Shown here piece after piece: positions 9,921-19,560 of a stretch of 64,000 nucleotides of DNA (position 1 is its first letter; every line of letters starts with the position of its first letter). The DNA is taken from NCBI GenBank assembly GCA_037953745.1, contig JBAKBP010006606.1, positions 44,609-108,608 on the forward strand, in the 5' to 3' direction. Made by a program: the position numbers and the translations under genes. The DNA is from Lithodes maja (lineage: Eukaryota > Arthropoda > Malacostraca > Decapoda > Lithodidae). The notes beneath the pieces were generated by a model. That model did no database searches and was not told the DNA's origin. It saw only the letters and a program-made list of their open reading frames with translations.

Positions 9921-12900
9921 CCGGGGGTTAGGGAATAGAATATGCCCCACGTGCCTTCTGCGTGTCGTAAGAGGCGACTAAAGAGGTTGGGTCGGTGGGC
10001 TTGCGACCCCCACCCGGAAAAAATATCTAAGCAAAAAAAAACGAGCGAACAGCCTCGGATGCGGACGGAACCAACGTTGACGAACCACGACCGACTAAGG
10101 ACATGCCTTCGGACATTCTGAGAATGGCTACATGGAATGTTAGTGGCATGAATGATGGCACAAAAGAGAGAGAGGTTCTGGAAGTGTTAGTGAATGCCAG
10201 GCTGGATGTATGTGGAATGACAGAGACCAAATGGAAAGGTTCAGATGTGAGAGAGTGGGAGTGTGGAATGGGTGTGTGTGCTGGAGTGAGTGAAGGAACA
10301 GCGAGAGAAGGTGCATGTTTGTTTGTAAGTAGCAAATGGAAGGAATGTGTAAGAGAGTATGGGTCTGTGGGTTCAAGGATTGTGTGGGTGAGAATGAAAG
10401 TAGGAATACAAACGTGGGTGATTGTATGCGTGTATGCCCCGACAGAGGATATACTTGAAAGAAAGAAAGAGGAGTTCTGGATGAATGTGGAGGCGTGCCT
10501 GGAGAAGTTTGACAAGAACGAAAGAATATTTCTGATTGGAGATATGAATGGTAAGGTGGGTGATAGGAAAGTTGAGGGAGTGGTGGGAGGGTGGGGGGTA
10601 CCATCAGAGGTGAATGGGAATGGTAGTGCACTTGTGGACGTATGTGTGGGGAGGAGGCTGTGGATAGCCAACACCTTCTTCCGACACAGAATGATCCACA
10701 GGTACACGTGGAAACGGATGTTGACGATGAAGGATAAGACAGTGGTGGAACGAAAGTCATTGATTGATTATGTATGTGTGGATGAACGAATGAAGAAATC
10801 TGTGATGGATGCTAGGGTGTATAGGGGTATTGGAGGGGGTCTGTCTGATCATTATGTAGTGGTAGCTAAGGTTAGGATACAAAAGAAGTGGGTGAGGAGA
10901 GCGGGAGGGAGGCGAGAGGAGGGTGGAATGGTGAGGAGGGTGGAGAGGTTGCAGGAGGAGGAAGTCAGGGAGGAGTACAGGAGAGCAGTGGAAAGACGAC
11001 TAGGTGGGTTCGACCTGGAAGTTATGGAGGAAGTGGAGGAGATGAGCAAGGTGTTTAAGGATGAGATCTGTGCAGCATGTGAGGAGGTGTGTGGAGTGAG
11101 GAGAAGAGGGAGGGGAGTGAAAGGTACAGCATGGTGGACAGAAGAGGTAAGAATAGCTGTGGAAGAAAAGAAGAAAGCATATAGAGAGTGGTTGGGTAGT
11201 AGAGGGAATGAAGATTCCGAGAGACAGAAACGAGCGAGGTACGTGGAGAGTAAGAGGGTGGTGAAGAGAGTAGTGAAGGAAAGTAAGAGAAGAGTAGATG
11301 AGGAATTTGGAAGGAATCTGAGTGTAAAATGGAGGGAGAGTAAGAAACTGTTCTGGAAAGAAGTCAAGAAAGTTAGGGAAGGTAGCAAGGGAAACAGTAA
11401 GGGTGTGAAAGATAAGAATGGGAGAATGCTAGCCGAGAAGCAAGAGAGAGTCGAAAGATGGAGGGAGTACTTCAGTGAGTTGCTAAATGAAAGGAATGAA
11501 GAGCCAGCAAACATAGCTGGATATGGTATGGGAGGGAGAAGAAGAGAAGTAGTGGAGGAGGAGGTGGGGATCAGGAGGTCAGAAGTGTGGGAAGCCATGA
11601 AAAGAGTGAAGTTGGGGAAAGCACCAGGAACAGATGGAGTGTGTGGGGAAATGTTGAGGTATGGTGGTGAGATAGTGATAGAATGGGTATGGAAAATGTG
11701 CAAACTAGCATGGGAGAAGGGGAGTGCACCCGATGACTGGAAGACTGGCATAATAGTCCCCCTATATAAGGGCAAAGGGGAAAGAGGAGTGTGTGGTAAC
11801 CACCGAGGAATATGTCTTCTAAGCGTAGTAGGGAAGGTATACAGTAGGGTAGTGATTGAGAGAGTGAGAGTGAGAACGGAGAAATGGATAGGCGACGAGC
11901 AGGGAGGCTTTAGGAAGGGAAGAGGATGTGTAGATCAGATTTTTACCCTGAATTGTGTTGTGGAGAAGTATCTGGAGAAGAAACAAAAGGTGTATGTTGC
12001 CTTTATGGACTTGGAGAAGGCCTATGACAGAGTGGATAGAGAAGGTTTGTGGAAAGTACTTAGAATATACGGAGTAGAGGGCAAGTTGCTGAAAGCAGTG
12101 AAGAGCATGTATGAGGGTGCAAAGGCGGCAGTACGTGTGGAGAGTGAGCAGAGCGAGTTCTTTGACCTGAATGTTGGTTTGAAACAGGGGTGTGTGATGT
12201 CCCCGTGGTTGTTTACTGTATATATGGATGGAGTTATGAAAGAAATACTATCAAGAGCAGTGGATGTTGGTGTATCGCTGAAAAGGGAGGGAATTGAGTG
12301 GAAGCTACCTATACCTGTACTGCTGTTTGCGGATGATACAGTTCTGATGAGTGATAATGAATGGGAGTTGCAGGGTCTGGTAAATGAGTTTGGAACAGTG
12401 TGCGAAAAACGGAATTTGAAGGTAAATACGGGGAAGAGCAAGGTTATGGTCTTCGAAAGGGGTGAAGTCACAGAGTGTGAGATGAAGCTGAACGGTCAGG
12501 CTATGGAGATCGTCAACTCTTTTAAGTATCTGGGCAGTGTGTTGAGTAAAGATGGGACTATGGATGAAGAGGTGCGGGAGAGGGTACAACAGGGGAAGAG
12601 GGTTGTAGGAACGCTAAAAGCAGTAACAAGAAATAGGGTGGTCAGTATGGAAGTGAAGAAGTCCTTGCATGACAGTGTGGTAATCCCGACACTGACTTAC
12701 GGAAGCGAAGCATGGACGTTGGTTGAGAGACTCAGACCAAGAGTGAGAGCAGTGGAAATGAATTACTTAAGGAGTGCGTGCAGAATTACATGGAGGGATA
12801 GACAGACTAATGAGGAAGTAAGAAGGAGGTGTGGTGTGGAGGTAGATGTGCTGGAAAGTGTGAAAAGGAACAACTTGAGATGGTTCGGCCATATGGAACG

Positions 12901-13132
12901 TATGGAAAGCGAGAGAATGACTAAGAGGGTGTACGAGAGCGAGGTGGAGGGACAGAGGGGGAGAGGTAGACCGAATATGAGGTGGAAGGATGGAGTGAGG
13001 AACTACATGAATGAAGGCGGTGCTGGTTGGGGGGAGGGGCGTCGACTGACTGGGGACAGAGGTGCATGGGGGCGGTTCGTTCGTGGCCACCCCTTCGGGG
13101 ATCACGGCGTCAGGCAATAGATAGATAGATAG
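9921..13132 (+). mobile_element. Full-length RTE-type LINE inserted into LINE C
   Basis: A 5' UTR of about 180 bp, one long ORF and a very short 3' end closing in (ATAG)n give the compact structure usual for RTE elements. A 9-bp duplication ACCCCTCCC flanks it at 9912-9920 and 13133-13141. The flanks are the two parts of LINE C. The ORF has no stop or frameshift, so this copy looks capable of activity. Confidence 0.85.
10103..13120 (+). CDS. RTE-type LINE polyprotein (endonuclease + reverse transcriptase), intact
   Basis: The 1005-codon ORF starts at an ATG. Residues 7-255 form an APE endonuclease: MATWNVSGMN (8-17), TETKW with the catalytic Glu (40-44), YAPTE (111-115), GDMNGKVGD (146-154), and a closing SDH (248-250). 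The RT spans about 500-780 with KAPGTDG, PLYKGKGE, NHRGICLL, GFRKGRGC, FMDLEKAYDRVD, KQGCVMSPWLF and the catalytic FADD at 742-745. A C-terminal region with YGSEAW, RWFGHMERM and GRPNMRW follows, as in many RTE-type proteins. The middle segment (260-480) is very rich in Arg, Lys and Glu. The enzyme would nick target DNA and copy its own RNA there. All catalytic residues checked are present. Confidence 0.9.
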   Translation: MPSDILRMATWNVSGMNDGTKEREVLEVLVNARLDVCGMTETKWKGSDVREWECGMGVCAGVSEGTAREGACLFVSSKWKECVREYGSVGSRIVWVRMKVGIQTWVIVCVYAPTEDILERKKEEFWMNVEACLEKFDKNERIFLIGDMNGKVGDRKVEGVVGGWGVPSEVNGNGSALVDVCVGRRLWIANTFFRHRMIHRYTWKRMLTMKDKTVVERKSLIDYVCVDERMKKSVMDARVYRGIGGGLSDHYVVVAKVRIQKKWVRRAGGRREEGGMVRRVERLQEEEVREEYRRAVERRLGGFDLEVMEEVEEMSKVFKDEICAACEEVCGVRRRGRGVKGTAWWTEEVRIAVEEKKKAYREWLGSRGNEDSERQKRARYVESKRVVKRVVKESKRRVDEEFGRNLSVKWRESKKLFWKEVKKVREGSKGNSKGVKDKNGRMLAEKQERVERWREYFSELLNERNEEPANIAGYGMGGRRREVVEEEVGIRRSEVWEAMKRVKLGKAPGTDGVCGEMLRYGGEIVIEWVWKMCKLAWEKGSAPDDWKTGIIVPLYKGKGERGVCGNHRGICLLSVVGKVYSRVVIERVRVRTEKWIGDEQGGFRKGRGCVDQIFTLNCVVEKYLEKKQKVYVAFMDLEKAYDRVDREGLWKVLRIYGVEGKLLKAVKSMYEGAKAAVRVESEQSEFFDLNVGLKQGCVMSPWLFTVYMDGVMKEILSRAVDVGVSLKREGIEWKLPIPVLLFADDTVLMSDNEWELQGLVNEFGTVCEKRNLKVNTGKSKVMVFERGEVTECEMKLNGQAMEIVNSFKYLGSVLSKDGTMDEEVRERVQQGKRVVGTLKAVTRNRVVSMEVKKSLHDSVVIPTLTYGSEAWTLVERLRPRVRAVEMNYLRSACRITWRDRQTNEEVRRRCGVEVDVLESVKRNNLRWFGHMERMESERMTKRVYESEVEGQRGRGRPNMRWKDGVRNYMNEGGAGWGEGRRLTGDRGAWGRFVRGHPFGDHGVRQ

Positions 13133-13141
13133 ACCCCTCCC

Positions 13142-13775
13142 AATTTATTTCCTAGCTTGTCTCCTCTTCTCTTGTCTCCACCTGGACTGTTTCTCGCTCC
13201 ATTTCCACCTCCCCTCCCTTTGCCTCCACTTGGACTGTTTCTCTTTCTATTTCCACCTCCCCTTTCTCTGCCTTCTCCTCCGTCACCCTCACCATCTCCC
13301 TTTCCCTCCCTACTTCGTCCCTTCGCTTTATATACCATTTCTTGACTTTTCCCTCCCACTCTCTCCAGAAAAACTTCTTTTCATCTTCTTTTGTCCTTTC
13401 TCCATTCTTTTCATTTGCCTCGGTTTGCAATTCCTTTCTTATGTTTCGATCCTCAATACTCATGTCTCTAATTGTAATTTTCTTAAACTTGCTGGTCAAG
13501 TTAAGTCTCCATGTTACGTTCAGTATTGCATCCACTGTTACCCTAGACCTAAACTGCACTCTCATTGGCCTTGTGTTTCCCTTGCTATATTTACCCATTC
13601 TCCTAACTTCTTCAATATCATCTCTCCAGTTGTTTCCTTCTTCATCGACATGCTTGATTAATGTTTTTACCTTGTTCATTTCTTCCTTATCCCTAGCTTT
13701 CCTCTCAATAATGTGCTCCTCTATATCCCCAAATACAATAATACACTTATTTCTATCTATTGTTTCACGCAGGAC
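13142..13775 (-). pseudogene. LINE C ORF1 (RRM-like ORF1p), partial
   Basis: Minus-strand sequence encodes RETIDRNKCIIVFGDIEEH, then EEVRRMGKYSKGNTRPMRVQF, an RDMSIEDRNIRKELQ segment, and KKFFWREWEGKVKKWYIKRR. The order matches ORF1 of the complete LINE at 18379-19491 (EEVRRLGIYKKGEMRPLRVEL; KKFFWRIREGQVRKWYI). The C-terminal ~60 residues are a Glu/Arg/Val-rich repeat. The N-terminal coiled coil is lost at about 13775, where copia sequence begins. This is the 5' part of the LINE interrupted by the RTE. Confidence 0.75.
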
Positions 13776-13777
13776 CT

Positions 13778-14340
13778 GTTAGTTTCTCCTCATAGCTACC
13801 AATGTCTAGCCGCATCAAACAAACCGTAAACAGTCTTCTTCAGCTTCCATAGTTGTCCATCAGCAAACTCTGGCAGAGGTCGTAGATGTACAACTCTTCC
13901 AATCTCGTTACCCTGCAAATAGGCAGCTTTCACATCTAGGGAGTGACAGTTCCAACCGGTGGAAGCAGCAATTGCTAGTGCCAAACGCACCGCTTCCTTA
14001 GAACATGTAGGCAAATCTTTCCGAATGTCACCTGTGTCCTCTTCGAATCCCCTCGCGACCAAACGTGCCTTCACCACTGTCTGCCCTCCTTTGACTTTTT
14101 CCGTCACAACCCACCGTACCGAGAATGCCACCTGTCCAACATCCTCCACCTCCTCATATACATCATTTTCCTGCCAGTTTATAATCTCTTTCTCCTTGGC
14201 ACACAATACATCCTCTGAATTGAAAAGTACCATCATCTCTGCAGTATCATCGATCACCTCCCACGTGTCGAAGTCCCTTTTCAGATCTCCCCAGGAAATG
14301 CTTCCATCCAAGTCCCACCGAAAATTATAACAGTCCTTAT
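13778..14340 (-). pseudogene. Ty1/copia reverse-transcriptase fragment
   Basis: The minus strand encodes, in order, a WQENDVYEEV segment, VSVRW-like FSVRWVVTEK, VKARLVARGFEED, LALAIAAS, SLDVKAAYLQG and LWKLKKTVYGLFDAARHW. This is the N-terminal half of a copia RT, where copia elements carry KARLVARG, DVKTAFLNG and KAIYGL blocks. The YVDD active site, RNase H and integrase are absent. It resembles the GalEa-type copia elements described from crustaceans, but that subgroup is a guess. It is bounded by LINE fragments on both sides. Confidence 0.7.
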
Positions 14341-14344
14341 AGGA

Positions 14345-14529
14345 CCAAACAGATAACCTCATCATCCTTAACGACATCCATCAACATACCCATATTCCTC
14401 ACCAAGCCCTCTATAACCCATCATCTCCAGACATCACCTTTTGCTCCCCAGAACTCGCCCCCACAACATCCTGGAGGGTGGTCAGAACCTTAGGCTCGGA
14501 CCACCTCCCGATCATTATCACCACCAAAT
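14345..14529 (+). mobile_element. LINE F endonuclease fragment
   Basis: About 185 bp nearly identical to 33771-33956 in LINE F, with one clear difference (CTCGGACC against CTCTGACC). It covers the end of the endonuclease, with SWRVVRTLGSDHLPI including the closing SDH. It is cut by copia on the left and satellite on the right. Confidence 0.75.
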
Positions 14530-14530
14530 A

Positions 14531-15397
14531 TTATTATGTTCCTTCCAACAACCAACTATACTCCTAAAATCGATTAATGAAATTTACAAACACATGTGGC
14601 AGTCCGTGGATTCGAATCCAGGATGCTCACACCGAAAATCAACACCTTATGCATCGCACCACGAAGACAGTTAAAGAATGGTGGACACTGCCTACGATTT
14701 ATTATGCAACTTCGAATCCTGCATATCAATCTAAGCATGTACACACATCCCAACTGCAACTCACGTAGGCTATGCATATGTGAATGGAAAGAGCAATTAA
14801 TGGGGCCTTAACCACTAGGGAAGTCCTCTCGATAAATTACCCCTGAACCAATATCAATTATTATGTTCCTTCCAACAACCAACTACAGTATACTCCTAAA
14901 ATCGATTAATGAAATTTACAAACACATGTGGCAGTCCGTGGATTCGAATCCAGGATGCTCACACCGAAAATCAACACCTTATGCATCGCACCACGAAGAC
15001 AGTTAAAGAATGGTGGACACTGCCTACGATTTATTATGCAACTTCGAATCCTGCATATCAATCTAAGCATGTACACACATCCCAACTGCAACTCACGTAG
15101 GCTATGCATATGTGAATGGAAAGAGCAATTAATGGGGCCTTAACCACTAGGGAAGTCCTCTCGATAAATTACCCCTGAACCAATATCAATTATTATGTTC
15201 CTTCCAACAACCAACTATACTCCTAAAATCGATTAATGAAATTTACAAACACATGTGGCAGTCCGTGGATTCGAATCCAGGATGCTCACACCGAAAATCA
15301 ACACCTTATGCATCGCACCACGAAGACAGTTAAAGAATGGTGGACACTGCCTACGATTTATTATGCAACTTCGAATCCTGCATATCAATCTAAGCAT
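14531..15397. repeat. ~330-bp satellite, about 2.6 units, with tRNA-like boxes
   Basis: Units begin with TTATTATGTTCCTTCC at about 14531, 14858 and 15190 (period 327-332 bp, nearly identical). On the minus strand each unit carries two tRNA-like modules: one with CTGGATTCGAATCCACGG (T-arm/B-box-like, 14604-14622 in unit 1) and one with CAGGATTCGAAGTTGC. The third unit is cut by the 3' tail of LINE B. Diverged units recur at 37770-37948 and 43190-43635. Small ORFs inside are accidental. Confidence 0.85.
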
Positions 15398-15472
15398 GTA
15401 TTTACCTAATTGTATTTACCTAATTGTAGTTTACAGGAGTTGAGCTAAGCTCGTGTTGTCCCGTCTCTCAGT

Positions 15473-18400
15473 CTACTTTTTATCCAATTTTTTCTTGAAA
15501 ATATGGATGTTCCTTGCCCCTACCACCTCCTCCTCCAGCCCATTCCATTTGTCAATACATCTATAGGGGAAGCTAAACTTCCTGATATCGTTCTTGCAGG
15601 TAGGTCTTTTTACTTTGTAGCTGTGGCCTCTAGTTATTCCTGTATCCATAATTAATATATCCTCCCTATCCAGCCTCTCCAGCCCCCGGGCACATTTGTA
15701 CATCATTATCATGTCTCCCCTCTCTCTCCTCTCTTTTAGACTCGGTAGATTTAATTTGTCTAGCCTCCCTTCATATGGCAGTTCTCTGAGACTTGGAACC
15801 AATCTAGTGACTGCTCTCTGGATTCTTTCTAACTTGTGAATATGCTTCTTTAGATGCGGGGACCACACCACTGCTGCATACTCCAATCTTGGTCTAATCA
15901 TACTCTTCATAATTTTCGCTACCATGGTCTCATCCAAGTAGTTCAGAGCAACTTTCATATTCCCGGCCATTGCATACATTCCGCTAAAGAGCTTGTTAAT
16001 ATGTTTCTCTGGCGACAAATTATCTTGTATAATCAACCCTAAATCTTTTTCTTTTTCGGCCTTGCTAATTATATTATCTCCCATCCTGTACTCCCAATTT
16101 GGTCTATTCACACTTCTTCCCATATTTAACACATGGCATTTACTTATATTAAATTTCATTTTCCACTTGGTGCTCCATTCGTATATTTTATCTAAATCCC
16201 CTTGCAGCTCCTCACAACTACTTTTATTTGTTATTTGTCTCATAATTTTTACGTCATCTGCAAACATTGACATGTAAGAGTTTATGCCTATCGGCAGGTC
16301 ATTCACGTACATAAGGAACATGAGAGGTGCCAACACAGATCCCTGCGGCACACCACTCTCAACTTTCCGCCACGATGAGTAAGTTCCTCTAATGTTGGTC
16401 CTCATTTCCCTATCCGTTAAATAACTCTCCATCCATTTCAGCAAACTCCCCCTGACACATCCTAGCATCTCAAGCTTAGATAACAATCTCTTATGTGGTA
16501 CCTTATCGAATGCTTTGGAAAGGTCTAAGTAGACGCAGTCCACCCATCCGCCTTTTTCTTGGAGTACATCTATCACCCTACTGTAATAACATAGCAAACT
16601 GGTAACACAAGATGTCCCTTCTCTGAATCCAAATTGCTTTGGGGTTATTATCTTCTTTCTCTCCAACATTTTCATCCATCTCTTCCTAATTAGCTTTTCA
16701 CAAATCTTGCATACAATACTAGTAAGTGAAACTGGTCTATAGTTTAGAGGGTCCTCAGGGTTTCCATTCTTGTATATCGGAATGATATTAGCTCTTTTCC
16801 ATTCAACAGGAACCTGTCCTTTATCTAAGGAAGCTTGAATTATGTCCCTCACTGGCTCTACTAATTGTTCTGCACACTCCTTTAAAACCCAGGCAGACAC
16901 TTCATCTGGTCCCATAGCTTTCCTTACTTCAAGTCCTCTCATCGCAGATAACAGCTCATCTCTAGTTATTTCAATCTTACTAAGACCACTCTCCAGTACT
17001 CCCGCCTGTGGTTCGTCAAAACCTTCCTCTCTAGTAAAAACTGACCCCAATTTGTTATTCATTACCTCACACATGTCCGATACATTTTCATACGTCCTAG
17101 CATCAACTCTTAATTTAGTAATTTGTTTCTTTACCTTCAACTTACTGTTTATATATTTATAAAATAATCTAGGGTCACTTTCACATTTATTTACTATGTT
17201 CTTCTCATAGTTCATTTTAACTTGCCTAATTATGTTAACATATCTATTCCTCTCCTGTTTATATTTATTCCGATTACTCTCAGTGTTCCTTCTTCTTAAT
17301 CTAGCCCAAGCTGCATCACGCCTACCTAAAGCTCTTTTGCATTTCAAATTAAACCAATCTTTCTGCTTAGTAAAATTTCCAGTTTTATATCTTGGGACAA
17401 ACATATTGGTTCCCACTCTATAAATTTCGAGGAATCTACTATATTTACCTTGTACGTCCCGTTCCTTCAAAATAAGATCCCAATCTACTCCCTCTAAATA
17501 TCTTTTCAAGGATACATAATCAGCTTTACTATAATTTAATCTGTCATTTATGTAGCTATTGTCTAATCTATTGGCATTACTCGAGGTCAACTTCCATTTT
17601 AGTAATAGGTGATCACTTTTACCTACAGGACATAGATAGTTTATATCACTAATTTCGTGAGGATCTTTTGTAAAAATCAGATCGAGTTTAGAAGGTTCGT
17701 TATTACCCCTCATTCTTGTATTTTCCTTCACATGTTGTGCAAGTACATTTTCCGTAACCAACTCCACTAGCCGACTTCCCCAAGATCTCTGATTTGGCCC
17801 TGCATCTCCCGATTCCCAATCAACCTCACTACAGTTGAAATCTCCTACCAAGATCAATCGATTCTTCCTTAAAAGCAATCTTCTCAACGACTGAATCATA
17901 TCCTCTACCATCTCCTCAAACTCCAACTCCCTCCATGCTCTGGTCTTTGGTGGCATGTAAGCTACTGCTATGTCTAGCTTTTTTCCTTCTATATCATTGA
18001 GTTCAACTGCCATTATTTCTGCCTTGTCATTATTTAACTCCACGTGCTTTGCTGTCATAGGGTTCTTAACTAATACTGCCACTCCACCTCCCCTTTTACC
18101 CTTTCTATCATTTCTCCATATATTATATCCTTCACTAAACACTATGTTGCTGTCAAAGTCCTGGTTCAGCTTTGTCTCTGTCAAACAGACTATCTGTGGT
18201 TGATCTTTTCTTAATATATTATCTAACTCTACCTTTTTACTATTTATTCCATCTATATTAGTGTAGTAGCACAGTATATTTGAATCCACCTCCTTGTTTC
18301 TCTTCCCTCTCTGCCTCCTACCAGGTTCACCTCCTCCTCCATCCCTTCCCTGACCCAGTTCCACCTCCCCCACTAATTCTATTCTCCTCCCCCCTCTCTC

Positions 18401-18616
18401 TCCCTCTGTTCCACCCTCTCCACCACATCCTGGCTCTCTCTCCGGTCCCCTGCTCCCTGCATTATCTCTCGCTCCGTCTCCTTGCTTTGACTTCGTACTT
18501 GTCTCTCTGTCTCTTTCCCTATCACTCCTCTTACTTTCGGTTCTTGGTGGCTCCTGATGTACCACTTCCTTACTTGCCCTTCCCTTATTCTCCAAAAAAA
18601 TTTCTTCTTTTGCTCT
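15473..18616 (-). CDS. LINE B ORF2: APE endonuclease and reverse transcriptase, intact
   Basis: The frame is open from 18616 to 15473, about 1047 codons. After a charged, Gly/Arg-rich leader of ~100 residues comes the endonuclease: ILCYYTNIDGINSKK, CLTETKLNQ, RGGGVAVLV, AYMPPKTRAW, LVGDFNCSEVDWE, SKLDLIFTKDP, VGKSDHLLLKW. The RT carries NYRPVSLTSIVCKICEKLI, GFREGTSCVTSLL, YLDLSKAFDKVPH, SGVPQGSVLAP and FADD (about residue 778 from 18595). The C-terminus has RPRLEYAAVVWSPHLKKHI and FPYRCIDKWNGL. All catalytic blocks are present. No ATG precedes the endonuclease in this frame, and it lies at -1 relative to ORF1, so expression by frameshift or a non-AUG start is inferred. Confidence 0.9.
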   Translation of the reverse strand, partial: RAKEEIFLENKGRASKEVVHQEPPRTESKRSDRERDRETSTKSKQGDGARDNAGSRGPEREPGCGGEGGTEGERGGRRIELVGEVELGQGRDGGGGEPGRRQRGKRNKEVDSNILCYYTNIDGINSKKVELDNILRKDQPQIVCLTETKLNQDFDSNIVFSEGYNIWRNDRKGKRGGGVAVLVKNPMTAKHVELNNDKAEIMAVELNDIEGKKLDIAVAYMPPKTRAWRELEFEEMVEDMIQSLRRLLLRKNRLILVGDFNCSEVDWESGDAGPNQRSWGSRLVELVTENVLAQHVKENTRMRGNNEPSKLDLIFTKDPHEISDINYLCPVGKSDHLLLKWKLTSSNANRLDNSYINDRLNYSKADYVSLKRYLEGVDWDLILKERDVQGKYSRFLEIYRVGTNMFVPRYKTGNFTKQKDWFNLKCKRALGRRDAAWARLRRRNTESNRNKYKQERNRYVNIIRQVKMNYEKNIVNKCESDPRLFYKYINSKLKVKKQITKLRVDARTYENVSDMCEVMNNKLGSVFTREEGFDEPQAGVLESGLSKIEITRDELLSAMRGLEVRKAMGPDEVSAWVLKECAEQLVEPVRDIIQASLDKGQVPVEWKRANIIPIYKNGNPEDPLNYRPVSLTSIVCKICEKLIRKRWMKMLERKKIITPKQFGFREGTSCVTSLLCYYSRVIDVLQEKGGWVDCVYLDLSKAFDKVPHKRLLSKLEMLGCVRGSLLKWMESYLTDREMRTNIRGTYSSWRKVESGVPQGSVLAPLMFLMYVNDLPIGINSYMSMFADDVKIMRQITNKSSCEELQGDLDKIYEWSTKWKMKFNISKCHVLNMGRSVNRPNWEYRMGDNIISKAEKEKDLGLIIQDNLSPEKHINKLFSGMYAMAGNMKVALNYLDETMVAKIMKSMIRPRLEYAAVVWSPHLKKHIHKLERIQRAVTRLVPSLRELPYEGRLDKLNLPSLKERRERGDMIMMYKCARGLERLDREDILIMDTGITRGHSYKVKRPTCKNDIRKFSFPYRCIDKWNGLEEEVVGARNIHIFKKKLDKK

Positions 18617-19491
18617 TCAGACAACTTTCCATTCTCTTCATCAGCCTTAGCTTGGAGTTCCCTTAACTGTTCTCGTTCTTCTACACTTAGGTCCTTTTTT
18701 ACCCTAATATGATTCAGCTCTGACGAATTTAATTTCCAGCTCACATTGGCTACTGCTTCTGCTGTTGATCTAAACTTTAGTTCCACTCTTAGTGGTCTCA
18801 TCTCGCCCTTCTTATATATTCCTAACCTTCTCACCTCCTCCAGTTCTTTTACCCATCCATAACCCTCGTCTAAGTAATCCAGTATCCCCTTGACTTTCAC
18901 AACATCCCTTTCCTTTCTTACCTTCATATCTGCCAGGTGCTCTTCCACATCTCCAAAGATTACTACACACTTACCTCTATCTATTGTCTCTCTCACTACC
19001 TTCTCTTTCTTCTTTAAAACTTGCACTACATTTTTTTCAAACTCTTTCTTTTCCTTTTCTCTCTCTTCCTTCTGCTCCTTCACAATTTCTTCAAGGGCTA
19101 CCATCGTGGCACTTTCTACCCTTGTCCACTCAGTTTTTACCTCACTAATTCCTTTTACTTCCTCACTCAGGTGGCCCTCATATTCCTTAAGCTGAGCCTT
19201 GAGTGCCACATTTTCCGACGCTAACTCGTCTACTCTGGCCATCACTGCCGCTAGGCTGTCACTTACTGGCCTAGGCCTATCCACCCCGCTAGTAACGCCA
19301 CACATATCGGACAAAACTTCTACTTTAGCCCCTAACTCCTTCCTCCAATTTTCCATCACTCCCCTCCATCTCACAAGACCCATTAATTGTTTTTTCATAC
19401 TTGCCAACTGATCATCCTTGTCCTCGGTGATAAAGCCTTCAAATTCATATTCCTCCTCATCCCCAGCTAGGCTTTCACGCCTTCCCGCCAT
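18379..19491 (-). CDS. LINE B ORF1: coiled-coil, RRM-like RNA-binding protein
   Basis: I place the start at the ATG of MAGRRES; the frame is open ~19 codons further up but begins with GTG. Residues 50-130 include a heptad-like stretch (VDELASENVALKAQLKEYEG) that should coil. A Lys/Glu-rich helix follows, then GKCVVIFGDVEEHLAD, EEVRRLGIYKKGEMRPLRVEL, ANVSWKLNSSE, IRVKKDLSVEEREQLREL and KKKFFWRIREGQVRKWYI. That order (coiled coil, RRM-like core, C-terminal domain) matches the trimeric nucleic-acid chaperone ORF1p of L1-like elements. The C-terminus overlaps ORF2 by about 238 nt. Confidence 0.8.
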   Translation of the reverse strand: MAGRRESLAGDEEEYEFEGFITEDKDDQLASMKKQLMGLVRWRGVMENWRKELGAKVEVLSDMCGVTSGVDRPRPVSDSLAAVMARVDELASENVALKAQLKEYEGHLSEEVKGISEVKTEWTRVESATMVALEEIVKEQKEEREKEKKEFEKNVVQVLKKKEKVVRETIDRGKCVVIFGDVEEHLADMKVRKERDVVKVKGILDYLDEGYGWVKELEEVRRLGIYKKGEMRPLRVELKFRSTAEAVANVSWKLNSSELNHIRVKKDLSVEEREQLRELQAKADEENGKLSEEQKKKFFWRIREGQVRKWYIRSHQEPKVRGVIGKETERQVRSQSKETEREIMQGAGDRRESQDVVERVEQREREGGGE

Positions 19492-19560
19492 CGCGAGGTG
19501 GTCGTCTGCCAGCCTAAAAACAACAATCGCCCCACTATCCCATCTCACTCCAGGAACTGT

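Larger units (their letters stand above)
15398..19560 (-). mobile_element. LINE B, complete two-ORF CR1-like element
   Basis: The element reads on the minus strand, with ORF1 (18379-19491) overlapping ORF2 (15473-18616). Its short 3' UTR ends in a (AATTAGGTAAATAC)n-type tail at 15398-15425. Both ORFs are free of stops. The same 3' end recurs at 4272-4330 and, on the plus strand, at 30235-30305. I did not find a flanking target-site duplication; the left edge abuts satellite DNA and the 5' edge is approximate. Confidence 0.85.

Noticed and set aside
10140..13117. Several 100-300-codon ORFs on the minus strand
   Set aside because: They are antisense shadows of the intact RTE ORF.
14531..15397. 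CRISPR-like array
   Set aside because: The repeat unit is ~330 bp with no short repeat/unique spacer alternation, and the genome is eukaryotic.
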